The notes below the pieces were generated by a model. It worked only from the letters and a program-made list of their open reading frames with translations. It made no database searches and was not told the DNA's origin. DNA of 64,000 nt from positions 124,001-188,000 of the forward strand of contig NZ_VDQT01000002.1 of assembly GCF_007667275.1 (NCBI RefSeq), written 5' to 3'. A program made the position numbers and the translations under genes. Positions 28,440 through 39,411 of the stretch are shown here, in pieces. This DNA is from Stenotrophomonas rhizophila. Its GTDB lineage: Bacteria > Pseudomonadota > Gammaproteobacteria > Xanthomonadales > Xanthomonadaceae. The stretch's first letter is position 1; each line of letters starts with the position of its first letter.

Positions 28440-29495
28440 TTACTCACCCTTCTCGCCGGTAGGCGCCAGGACAAGCTGCTTCACCAATCGATTCACGGCC
28501 GTCTGGATTCGCTGAGGATTGCAGGCGCTCTTCCCGCAGTTCTGATCGGTGACCAACGCGCTGAACTCGGCGCCGAACAAGCTCTCCGGGCGCCGGCTGG
28601 CCAGGTGCCTCAGAATGATCCGGTCCACTGGCTTCAAGTTGAGCCATTGCTCATGCAGCCCGGTCTCGCCCATCTCCTGCCGCCACCGCTCCAGGCCAAC
28701 CCACGGATCCGAGGTCAGGCCGACGACCATGTGCAGGATGATCTGGTTCATGTAGAGCGGTACGTGCGAAATGCGCTGGAACACTTCTATCAGGGCCGCG
28801 ACATCGATGGCCCGCCCCGTCATCTGCCGGAAGACGAAGGCGCGGTTCTCCACGAAGTCAATGCCCAGGTCGGGCAGCGTCAATGACAGCGCCGCATCGA
28901 ACAGCGGCGCCTTGCGCTTCCGGAACATCTCATTGAGTGCGTCCCTGGAGGAGCCGGTAAAGAAGATCTTCAATTTCGGTTGCAGCTCGAGCATCGTGGC
29001 GCGGAAGGCGGCAACCAGGTCTTCATGCATACCCGTTGCGAGCGTCTGGAATTCGTCCAGGATCAGAAGCACCGGTTCATTACCGGATTGCGCCAGTTGT
29101 TGCATCGCAGTTCGTAGGCGACCTTGGAGATCAGCCGACGGGCCAGCAGTCGTCCACTCTGCATGTAGACCGGATCCGGCATACCCCGCCTTGGCCGTGA
29201 GCTTGTCCGGCTTCATCGCCTTCGCCAGAAAGCCTCTGGGACGCGCCGCAGCTTCCAGCTCCTCGACCAGTGCCACTTCGGGGTGATCCCGCCTTACCCA
29301 CAGATCGATGTAACACGTCCGCCAACCCCAGGCCTCAGCAGCAGGCACCAGATCGTTCTTCACAAACAATGTCTTGCCCATCCGACGTGCGGCAAACATG
29401 GTGATCGCGTGCGTCAGGCCCGAGCGCAGCGCGTGATGGACGGCGTCGACCAACTGCTCTCGAGGGAAGTAGTGGCTGTCGGCCAACGTACTCAT
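28440..29495 (-). CDS. AAA/STAND-type ATPase, unknown role
   Basis: 351 residues from the ATG at 29495 (AAAGG upstream; 18 codons before it are open). The N terminus has FPREQLVDAVHHAL and Walker A in AARRMGKT (about 35-42), and Walker B LLILDEFQTLA (about 140-150). This is the archaeal-type ATPase fold with an RRxGKT loop; the C terminus (residues about 280-351) looks like a winged helix (LKPVDRIILRHLASRR .. NRLVKQLV). Such ATPases bind DNA or nucleotide and often sit in defence or plasmid-like loci. Codon use is less GC-rich than in neighbours, in keeping with transfer. It may be co-transcribed with the small gene upstream (28-base gap). Confidence 0.75.
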   Translation of the reverse strand: MSTLADSHYFPREQLVDAVHHALRSGLTHAITMFAARRMGKTLFVKNDLVPAAEAWGWRTCYIDLWVRRDHPEVALVEELEAAARPRGFLAKAMKPDKLTAKAGYAGSGLHAEWTTAGPSADLQGRLRTAMQQLAQSGNEPVLLILDEFQTLATGMHEDLVAAFRATMLELQPKLKIFFTGSSRDALNEMFRKRKAPLFDAALSLTLPDLGIDFVENRAFVFRQMTGRAIDVAALIEVFQRISHVPLYMNQIILHMVVGLTSDPWVGLERWRQEMGETGLHEQWLNLKPVDRIILRHLASRRPESLFGAEFSALVTDQNCGKSACNPQRIQTAVNRLVKQLVLAPTGEKGE

Positions 29496-29523
29496 GAAAG
29501 GACCTTTCTCACGAAAATCGTGA

Positions 29524-29730
29524 CTACGGATGCGGCAATACGATCCCACACCTGCTTCGGATGTTCCTTGATTGAACGCTCGGAATGGCTGAGCCGGAAA
29601 CGTCAGTGAGCTCCAGATCGAGCTGTCGACGCGGCATCCGTGCTGCTTGCGTCACAGCAAAGGCACGCTCAACCAGTTTGCTGAAATCAAGAGGAACAAA
29701 CGAATTCTCTTCGCTGGAAGCAAGGTGCAT
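29524..29730 (-). CDS. Small protein upstream of the ATPase, unknown
   Basis: 68 residues (starts MHLASSEENSFVPLDFSKLV). Acidic and polar in the first half, basic near the end. No domain is recognised. Stop is 28 bases before the ATPase start, so a two-gene unit is likely. A palindrome (29739-29758) lies just upstream. It may not be a real gene; the support is its position and its open frame. Confidence 0.45.
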   Translation of the reverse strand: MHLASSEENSFVPLDFSKLVERAFAVTQAARMPRRQLDLELTDVSGSAIPSVQSRNIRSRCGIVLPHP

Positions 29731-29738
29731 GGTGGCCC

Positions 29739-29758
29739 CCGGAGCGTAGAAACTCCGG
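29739..29758. promoter_or_regulatory. Palindrome upstream of the small gene
   Basis: CCGGAG, eight bases, CTCCGG. It ends eight bases before the ATG at 29730 on the minus strand. Could be a binding site or a hairpin in the leader. Confidence 0.4.
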
Positions 29759-29862
29759 AACGTGGTAGATGTACGCAATGTGTCGGGAGGGTGGCTAATA
29801 CAACACCTTCTGGGGAATACGCCCGCCGGCTTTCCACGTTCCACGGTTTCTAACCTCCCGAC

Positions 29863-29885
29863 TCCCTCGCCATTCCGGCGAGGGA
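29863..29885 (+). promoter_or_regulatory. Hairpin upstream of the symE ribosome-binding site
   Basis: TCCCTCGCC / GGCGAGGGA, 9-bp perfect stem with a 5-base loop. It lies 10 bases before the Shine-Dalgarno GGAGG (29896-29900). It might control translation or be part of an antisense RNA. Confidence 0.5.
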
Positions 29886-29906
29886 GACACACTTTGGAGG
29901 TCTACC

Positions 29907-30263
29907 ATGCAATCGCCCAGCGACACCGCGCCGTACGACGACCGCCCTTCCCACACCGCCCACCACCTGCCGGACCGCAGCTACATCCAGGCGCCGGCGT
30001 ACGACGAGCCGCCGCCGGAGTTCCAGGACGAAGCATCGGTGCCCTTCCTGAAGCTGCGCGGCCGCTGGCTGCGGCAGATGGGATTCAACGTGGGTTCCAA
30101 GCTCAAGATCGAAGCCGACAAAGGCGTCATCACCATCACCGTGCTCGGCCAGCCCACCCTGCCGCGTCCCGGCGTGCCACGGCTTCTGCAGCGCACGATC
30201 GACCACAGCATGGTCGAAGCGGAACAGCGCCCGATCTGCCCGAATGGAGGGCTGGGCCTGTGA
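29907..30263 (+). CDS. SymE family toxin-like protein
   Basis: 118 residues. The region FLKLRGRWLRQMGFNVGSKLKI followed by GVITITV is the SpoVT/AbrB-fold core of SymE. In E. coli SymE is an SOS-induced toxin that affects RNA/nucleoid and is held down by the antisense RNA SymR. A strong TTTGGAGG ribosome-binding site precedes the ATG. About 40 N-terminal residues before the core are extra and polar. The stop overlaps the start of the next gene (GTGA). It is divergent from the small gene and ATPase to the left. Confidence 0.8.
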   Translation: MQSPSDTAPYDDRPSHTAHHLPDRSYIQAPAYDEPPPEFQDEASVPFLKLRGRWLRQMGFNVGSKLKIEADKGVITITVLGQPTLPRPGVPRLLQRTIDHSMVEAEQRPICPNGGLGL

Positions 30264-30481
30264 ACCGGCGCGTGGTGATGGAAGTGCCGATGACCCCTTG
30301 GCTGCTGTACCAGTTCCGACTGGCCGCGTGGCGAAGCAACCAGAACCCTTCGCTGCTGCTGCGGAAGATGATGCGGGACTACGCGGCGCTGGAGTCGAAC
30401 CCGAAGTCCATTGACCTCAGCGTGGTGAGCAACTCATGCCGACCGTCGCAGCTGGCCGGCGGTGCTGATGGTCTGTCGTAG
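30260..30481 (+). CDS. Small protein with ribbon-helix-helix-like pattern, coupled to symE
   Basis: 73 residues with a GTG start overlapping the symE stop. The first 40 residues read as a beta strand (RRVVMEVPM), a helix (TPWLLYQFRLAAWRSNQN) and a second helix (PSLLLRKMMRDYAAL). This strand-helix-turn-helix layout is that of ribbon-helix-helix DNA-binding antitoxins such as CopG and ParD. I do not know a matching family, so the assignment is an inference from pattern. If right, it would be a protein partner for the SymE gene. Confidence 0.55.
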   Translation: MNRRVVMEVPMTPWLLYQFRLAAWRSNQNPSLLLRKMMRDYAALESNPKSIDLSVVSNSCRPSQLAGGADGLS

Positions 30482-30714
30482 ACAGTCGGCAAATCAGCGC
30501 GTAAGCAGGGGGCGCCAGCGTCCCCTGCTCCAGTAACAACTCCAGGTTCTGCACCCGGCCCAGACTCGGGCCCCCGTGCACCCGACTCAATGAGTCGCCA
30601 CCGGTCCGCGTGTCCCGCGTCCGGCAGCGAAATCCCAGGCCCCCCTTCGGTCACATCCAGCACGCCCGTCCGTCATGGCATGCTGAGACCCTTCACTCAA
30701 GGACGTGACCGAGC
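30482..30714. other. Intergenic region with a hairpin
   Basis: Hairpin AGCAGGGG / CCCCTGCT at 30504-30529 without a T-run, possibly the end of the symE unit. No gene or clear promoter is seen in the rest. Confidence 0.5.
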
Positions 30715-32226
30715 ATGCAACGTGCGATCCGACCCCTCGCCACCGGCGCAGCCCTGCTGTTGCTGGCGGCCTGCCAACCCACCCCGGAAGCGCCGCCCGA
30801 GGGCGCCCAGCGCCAGTACGGTCAGCTGACCTTCAAGCCCTGCACCCTGACCAGTGCCCAGGCCAGCAGCAACGTGGAGGCCGAATGCGCCACGCTGCAG
30901 GTGCCGGAGAACCCGGCCGACCCCGGCGGGCGCAGGATCGGGCTGAACATCGCGCTGCTGGATACCGAGAACGAGGGCGAAGGCAAGCTGGACCCGGTGT
31001 TTTTCCTGGCCGGCGGGCCGGGCCAGTCGGCCACGCAGGTGGCGGCCATCGTCAACCAGTCGCTGCGCGACGTGCGCAAGAAGCGCGACATCATCCTGGT
31101 GGACCAGCGCGGCACCGGCAAATCCAACCCGCTCGACTGCGTGGACGCCGACGGCAAGGAGCTGGCGTTCGATGAGAACGCGGCAGCCACGCCGGAGGTC
31201 ATCGCCGAGTTTGCCAAGCGCTGCGCGGCGAGCGTGGCGGGCCGTGCCGACACCCGTTTCTACACCACCACCGAAGCCATTGGCGACCTGGACAGCGTGC
31301 GCGCCGCGCTGGGCGTGGACAAGATCAACCTGGTCGGCGGTTCCTACGGCACCCGCGTGGCCCAGCAGTACGCCGCACGCTTCCCGCAGCACACCCGTGC
31401 GGTGGTGATCGACGGCGTGGCCCCGAATGACCTGGCGGTAGGCGGCGATTTCGCCAACACCTTCGAGTCGGCAATCGAGCTGCAGGTGGCCCAGTGCAGG
31501 AAGGACGCGGCCTGCGCCAAACGCTTCCCGGTCGATACCCGGACCCAGCTGCGCAACGTCATGACCACGCTGGCCAAGGCGCCGGTTGAAGTGGAGTATC
31601 GCGACCCGGGCACGGCGGTGGTGCGCCGCGACCCGATCAGTGCCGACACCGTGACCAGCCTGGCGTTCCTGTTCTCGTACATGCCGGAACTGTCCTCGCT
31701 GCTGCCGGTGGTGCTGGATGAAGCAGCGCAGGGCCGCTACGCACCGTTGATGTCGCTCAACAGCATGGCCACCCGCAACATGGCCGGGCAGATGAACCGG
31801 GGCATGCAGTGGTCGGTGATCTGCGCGGAAGATGCCGACCGTTACCAGGAAGCGCCAGCCGGCGACCGCCTGCTCGGTCCGGAGGTGGCGCGCATGTTCT
31901 TCGCCGCGTGCCCGGCCTGGAACGTGGGCACGCGCCCGAAGGACTTCACCGCACCGTTGAGCACCCAGGTGCCGGTGCTGCTGCTGTCCGGTGAGTTCGA
32001 TCCGGTCACCCCGCCGCGCTACGCCGAGCAGGTGCTCAAGCACCTGCCGAACGGGCGCCATATCGTCGCCCGCGGCCAGGGCCACGGCACCCTCAATGCC
32101 GGTTGCATGCCGCGCCTGCTGGCGCAGTTCATGGACACCACCGACGCCAAGGCGCTCGATGCCTCCTGCCTGGACAGCCTCAGCCCGGTGCCGGCCTTCA
32201 CCTCGTTCAACGGATGGGAACCATGA
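30715..32226 (+). CDS. Alpha/beta hydrolase, tripeptidyl aminopeptidase-like (SlpE/TAP)
   Basis: 503 residues. Lipoprotein signal LLLLAAC (Cys20). Alpha/beta-hydrolase fold with VFFLAGGPGQSATQ, ILVDQRGTGKSNP and the nucleophile Ser210 in GGSYGT. The C-terminal TAP-like domain (VPVLLLSGEFDPVTPPRYAE) carries the Asp, and GQGHGTLNAGC the His. Likely a membrane-tethered peptidase in the periplasm. It overlaps the ABC ATPase gene (ATGA), so the three genes 30715-34150 form an operon. Confidence 0.88.
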   Translation: MQRAIRPLATGAALLLLAACQPTPEAPPEGAQRQYGQLTFKPCTLTSAQASSNVEAECATLQVPENPADPGGRRIGLNIALLDTENEGEGKLDPVFFLAGGPGQSATQVAAIVNQSLRDVRKKRDIILVDQRGTGKSNPLDCVDADGKELAFDENAAATPEVIAEFAKRCAASVAGRADTRFYTTTEAIGDLDSVRAALGVDKINLVGGSYGTRVAQQYAARFPQHTRAVVIDGVAPNDLAVGGDFANTFESAIELQVAQCRKDAACAKRFPVDTRTQLRNVMTTLAKAPVEVEYRDPGTAVVRRDPISADTVTSLAFLFSYMPELSSLLPVVLDEAAQGRYAPLMSLNSMATRNMAGQMNRGMQWSVICAEDADRYQEAPAGDRLLGPEVARMFFAACPAWNVGTRPKDFTAPLSTQVPVLLLSGEFDPVTPPRYAEQVLKHLPNGRHIVARGQGHGTLNAGCMPRLLAQFMDTTDAKALDASCLDSLSPVPAFTSFNGWEP

Positions 32227-32969
32227 TCGTCGCCGAGAACCTGCATAAAGCGTTCAAGACCAAGACCGGCCTGATCAAGGCGGTGGAGAACGTCGGCTTC
32301 CAGGCCGACGACGGCCGCATTACCGGCCTGCTCGGCCCCAACGGTGCCGGCAAGACCACCACGATGCGCATGCTCTACACGCTGATGACGCCCGACCAGG
32401 GCCGGGTGCTGGTGGATGGCCTGGACGCCGCCACCCACGCGGTGGACGTGCGCCGCCGCCTGGCGGTGCTGCCCGACGCGCGCGGCGTGTACAAGCGGCT
32501 GACCGCGCGCGAAAACATCGCCTACTTCGGTGAACTGCACGGCATGAAGAGCGCGCAGATCCGCGAGCGCACCAAGGTGCTGTCGAAGGCACTGGACATG
32601 GAAGACATCCTGGACCGCCAGACCGACGGCTTCTCGCAGGGCCAGCGCACCAAGACCGCCATCGCGCGCGCGCTGGTGCACGACCCGCGCAACGTGATCC
32701 TGGACGAGCCCACCAACGGCCTGGACGTGATGACCACCCGTGCGCTGCGTGGCTTCCTGCGCGAGCTGCGCAATGAAGGTCGCTGCGTGATCTTCTCCAG
32801 CCACATCATGCAGGAGGTGGCCGCGCTGTGCGACAGCATCGTGGTCATCGCCAAGGGCACGGTGATGGCGGCGGGAACGGCCGATGAGCTGCGCGCGCAG
32901 ACCGGCGAAGCGAACCTGGAAGATGCCTTCGTGAAAGCGATCGGCGATGAAGAAGGACTGCACGCATGA
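32223..32969 (+). CDS. ABC transporter ATP-binding protein (NatA-like)
   Basis: 248 residues. Walker A GPNGAGKTT, signature region FSQGQRTKTAIARAL (an FSQGQ variant of LSGGQ), Walker B VILDEPTNGLDVMTT, His-loop FSSHIMQE. Pairs with the permease downstream through ATGA overlap. NatA proteins export Na+; the substrate here is unproven. Confidence 0.9.
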   Translation: MIVAENLHKAFKTKTGLIKAVENVGFQADDGRITGLLGPNGAGKTTTMRMLYTLMTPDQGRVLVDGLDAATHAVDVRRRLAVLPDARGVYKRLTARENIAYFGELHGMKSAQIRERTKVLSKALDMEDILDRQTDGFSQGQRTKTAIARALVHDPRNVILDEPTNGLDVMTTRALRGFLRELRNEGRCVIFSSHIMQEVAALCDSIVVIAKGTVMAAGTADELRAQTGEANLEDAFVKAIGDEEGLHA

Positions 32970-34150
32970 GCGCGTTTGCCACGATATTGACCGTAATGCG
33001 CAAGGAGCTGCGCGATCTCTCGCGTGACCGCCGTACCCTTGCGCTCACCCTGCTGCTCGGGCCGTTGCTGTACCCGATCCTGATCCTGGGCATGGGCAAG
33101 CTGTCCGAAAGCCGCTTCAAGACCCAGATCGACAAGCCGCTTGAGATTCCCACCATCGGCCGCGAAAACGCCCCCAACCTGGTGCGCTTCCTGGCGGCGC
33201 AGGGGCTGAACGCGGTGGATCCGCCGAAGGACCTGACCGCCGCCATCCGCGACCAGCGGATCGACATCGCGCTGCGCATCAGCCCGGACTTCGGCAAGGA
33301 CTGGGCCGAAGGTCGCCCGGCACTGGTGGAGATCGTGCAGGACAGCACGCGGCGTGATGCCGACATCCCCAACGCGCGGCTGAAGGCGGCCCTGGGCGGC
33401 TACAGCCAGCAGGTCGGGTCACTGCGGCTGCTGGCGCGCGGCATCGATGCCCAGGTGGCACGCCCGCTGGACGTGGCCACCCAGGACCTGGCCACGGCCG
33501 AGGCCAAGCGTGGGGTGATGATGTCGCTGCTGCTGCCGGTGCTGCTCACCATCACGTCCTTCCTGGGCGGCGCTTATCTGGTGATGGACACCACCGCCGG
33601 CGAACGTGAGCGGCAGTCGCTGGAGCCGTTGCTGGCCACCCCGGCCAAGCGCAGCGCCATCGTCAGCGGCAAGATCGCCGCCGCCTGCGTGGTGGGCGTG
33701 GTTTCGCTGCTGCTGACCCTGCTGGCGTTCAAGCTCAGCGCGCAGCTCTCCACCGGTGCGGCGGCGCGGCAGCTCAACATGGGCCTGCTGTCGATGCTGC
33801 AGATGCTCTTCGTGATGATGCCGATCCTGTTCATCGGTACTTCGCTGCTGACCTTCCTGTCAGCTGCCGCCAAGAGCATGAAGGAGGCGCAGAGCCACAT
33901 GACCTGGCTGATGCTGCTGCCGATGCTGCCCGGCTACGCGCTGATGGTGTACCCGGTGAAAAGTGCGCTGTGGCAGCTGGCGGTGCCGTTCCTGGCGCAG
34001 AACCAGATGCTGCTGAAGATCATCCGCCACGAACCGATCAGCGCGCAGATGTGGGCTGTGTACCTGGGAGCGGGGTTCGGGCTGGCGGCGCTGCTGTGGT
34101 TCGCGGCGGTGCGCCGGTACCACCAGGAGCGGCTGGCGATTTCGGGCTGA
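32966..34150 (+). CDS. ABC-2 transporter permease (NatB-like)
   Basis: 394 residues. N-terminal helix (TLALTLLLGPLLYPILIL), a large periplasmic domain to about 185, then five or six helices (SLLLPVLLTITSFLGGAYL, GVVSLLLTLLAF, MLFVMMPILFIGTSLLTFLS). Matches the NatB type. It completes the hydrolase/ABC operon, which suggests a membrane-localised export or processing function linking peptidase and exporter. Confidence 0.88.
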   Translation: MSAFATILTVMRKELRDLSRDRRTLALTLLLGPLLYPILILGMGKLSESRFKTQIDKPLEIPTIGRENAPNLVRFLAAQGLNAVDPPKDLTAAIRDQRIDIALRISPDFGKDWAEGRPALVEIVQDSTRRDADIPNARLKAALGGYSQQVGSLRLLARGIDAQVARPLDVATQDLATAEAKRGVMMSLLLPVLLTITSFLGGAYLVMDTTAGERERQSLEPLLATPAKRSAIVSGKIAAACVVGVVSLLLTLLAFKLSAQLSTGAAARQLNMGLLSMLQMLFVMMPILFIGTSLLTFLSAAAKSMKEAQSHMTWLMLLPMLPGYALMVYPVKSALWQLAVPFLAQNQMLLKIIRHEPISAQMWAVYLGAGFGLAALLWFAAVRRYHQERLAISG

Positions 34151-34165
34151 TGTTCCCGTGGCGGT

Positions 34166-34256
34166 GTACCGACCAACGGTCGGTACCTACCGCCGCCGCC
34201 AACCGGCAGGCATCGACCGTTGCTCAACCCGGTAGGTATCGACCGTTGGTCGATAC
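34166..34256. repeat. Inverted pair of GTAG repeats
   Basis: Minus unit 34166-34190 and plus unit 34232-34256, both GTAGGTACCGACCGTTGGT or the TATC variant. They sit between the ABC operon and its terminator. Confidence 0.85.
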
Positions 34257-34262
34257 GCACGC

Positions 34263-34297
34263 AAAAAAAAAACCCGGATCGCTCCGGGGTTTTTTTT
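34263..34297. terminator. Bidirectional Rho-independent terminator
   Basis: A10, stem CCCGGA / TCCGGG, then T8. Ends the ABC operon and the TonB-domain gene, which converge here. Confidence 0.9.
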
Positions 34298-34313
34298 CAT
34301 CGAAGCGGACCGA

Positions 34314-35327
34314 TCAACCGCCCGGCGCGAACGCCAGCGTGCGACGGGTGGTGGTCGGGGCCGACACCGGTTCGAACTTCCACTTCTTCACCGCGCCCAG
34401 TGCTTCGCGGTCGAAGATGCGGGCCGGGGTGGCGCGCAGCACGCGCGCATTGGTGACCGAACCGTCGGTGCCCACGGTGATTTCCACCAGCACTTCGCCC
34501 GAGGTGCCCGAACGCAGCGCGTCGGCCGGGTAGCGCGGGGCCGGCGTGCTGATCGGGCGCAGGGTGGCAGCGGCAGCCGGTGCGGCGGCCGGCTGGCGGG
34601 CGGCAGCGGCCTGGGCAGCGGCGGCGGCCTGCTGGCGCTGTTCCGCTTCGCGGCGCGCCGCGGCCTGGCGCTCGCCGTCCTGGCGTTCGCTTTCACGGCG
34701 GGCGGCGTCCTGCTGCGCGGCGATCTGCCTGGCCGCTTCCGCCTCGCTGGCCTGCTGCTGGCGCTGCTGGTCGGCGAGCTGCTTGGCCTTGTTCTCGGCG
34801 TCCTTCTTGACCTTGTCGGTCTCTTCCTGGGTCCGGGTCAGCGCGGTTTCCATGCCCTTGGTGATGCCGCTCTTCAGGCGCGGCAGGGCCGGTGCGGTGG
34901 GATCCACCTTCTCGATCAGCGCGACCAGGCGCTGGCCTTCGGCGAAGTCCTCGCGCGCCAGGCTCTGCTCGGCGGCGATCAGGGTGTACGGCTGCAGGTC
35001 GGTCAGCGCGCTCTTGATCGAGGCGTCGTCCGGGGTCTTTTCGCGCAGCGCCAGGTAGTACTCCATGGCGTTGTCGCCGGCCGGGGCGTACATGCGGTTC
35101 TCGCGCAGGGCCTTGCTGGCCAGCTCGCGCAGTTCCTCAGGACCCTTCGACTGGACCTCGGCCGAAACGGCCGGTGCCGGCGTGGCGGCCGGTGCAGTTG
35201 CGGTCGGTGCGGCCGGTGCAGTCGTGGCCGGTGCGGATTCATCCTTGCCCGAGCAGGCGGCCAGAGCCACCACCAGGGTCAGCGGCACCAGCAGGCGCGC
35301 CTTGGCGTTCGTGTTGACGTGCGACAT
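34314..35327 (-). CDS. Energy transducer TonB domain protein with lipoprotein signal
   Basis: 337 residues. The N terminus has a lipobox (LVVALAAC, Cys25) in place of the usual TonB membrane anchor. A Pro/Ala/Thr-rich linker follows, then a helical/coiled-coil part (about 130-240, rich in Lys, Glu, Gln, Arg), and a TonB C-terminal domain (PRYPADALRSGTSGEVLVEITVGTDGSVTNARVLRATP). The ATG has GGGGAG four bases upstream. The TonB C-terminal fold is clear; a lipoprotein TonB is unusual, so it may serve another role than energising transporters. Confidence 0.85.
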   Translation of the reverse strand: MSHVNTNAKARLLVPLTLVVALAACSGKDESAPATTAPAAPTATAPAATPAPAVSAEVQSKGPEELRELASKALRENRMYAPAGDNAMEYYLALREKTPDDASIKSALTDLQPYTLIAAEQSLAREDFAEGQRLVALIEKVDPTAPALPRLKSGITKGMETALTRTQEETDKVKKDAENKAKQLADQQRQQQASEAEAARQIAAQQDAARRESERQDGERQAAARREAEQRQQAAAAAQAAAARQPAAAPAAAATLRPISTPAPRYPADALRSGTSGEVLVEITVGTDGSVTNARVLRATPARIFDREALGAVKKWKFEPVSAPTTTRRTLAFAPGG

Positions 35328-35518
35328 CCAACTCCCCTTTGAAGAACGACGATACGTAAGGCCTGATGCGGTCAGGCCGACCGAAGCCCCAGGACGTTTC
35401 CCAGCGTCCGGCGCGGTACAGCAGGTGCCCAATCTAGCATCCCCGCGCCCTGCTTGGCAGGGCGCGGGACAGGGCAGGGCGGCAGCGGGTGCGGCCCCGC
35501 CGACGCCGGGGTGTCCGG

Positions 35519-36148
35519 TCAGTGCGCCAGCGACTTGCTCGGCGTGTGGGACATCAGCTTGTCGGTGTAGGCGATGCCGATCGCCGACAGGATGAATGCG
35601 GCATGGATGATGGTCTGCCACATCACGCCGGTGCCGGTCATGGTGGTGCACACCAGGGTGGCGTCCGGACCGTACTTGGCCACCATGTCCGCGGCAGCGG
35701 CATAATAGGCCTCGGTCCGGCACAGCGGCACGCCCTCCAGGTTGCCCGCGCCAATGAAGGTCTTGAGCAGGTGGATCGAGGAGATGCCGATGATCGACAG
35801 GGCCAGCTTCACCTTCAGCACGCTGGCGTTGACGTGGCTCAGCCACTCCGGCTGATCGGGGTGGTTCTCCAGGCGCAGGCGCGAAACGAAGGTTTCATAG
35901 CCGCCCACGATGACCATCACCAGCAGGTTGGAGATCATCACCACGTCGATCAGGCCCAGCACCAGCAGCATGATTTCCTGCTCGCCCATGCTGTTGGCCT
36001 TGTGCAGCAGGTGCCACAGCTCCTTGCCGAACAGGAACACGTAGACGCACTGCGCCAGGATCAGGCCCAGGTACAGCGGCAGCTGCAGCCAGCGCGAGGC
36101 GAAGATCAGGGACGACAGGGGGCTGATGGGCTTTTCGGTCGAGCTCAT
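35519..36148 (-). CDS. YqhA/UPF0114 family membrane protein
   Basis: 209 residues. About four hydrophobic segments ([47 protein letters not shown]). The start at 36148 removes 16 codons that look out of family. Function unknown; family members are found in the inner membrane. Confidence 0.85.
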   Translation of the reverse strand: MSSTEKPISPLSSLIFASRWLQLPLYLGLILAQCVYVFLFGKELWHLLHKANSMGEQEIMLLVLGLIDVVMISNLLVMVIVGGYETFVSRLRLENHPDQPEWLSHVNASVLKVKLALSIIGISSIHLLKTFIGAGNLEGVPLCRTEAYYAAAADMVAKYGPDATLVCTTMTGTGVMWQTIIHAAFILSAIGIAYTDKLMSHTPSKSLAH

Positions 36149-36255
36149 GCTGGAATGCTGCGTTGCGGGGGACGCCGCAGAGTAGCGGGCCTTCATGACC
36201 CTGCCAAGCCAACTGACGCACTAGACTCGGGATTCCTGAACCGCTGGGTCCTGTC

Positions 36256-39299
<3,044 letters not shown>

Positions 39300-39411
39300 C
39301 CCGGTCGATGCCCCCGCCCCCCCCGCCCGGCGGGGGTCATGACCTCCGGCCGATTGCCGCGTTCGGCCGGAGTGCGTAGGGTCGCAGGAATACCGCCCCT
39401 CGGAGTCCTGC

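Noticed and set aside
29739..29885. A SymR-like antisense RNA promoter
   Set aside because: No convincing -35/-10 pair was found on the minus strand; left as a question in the SymE finding.
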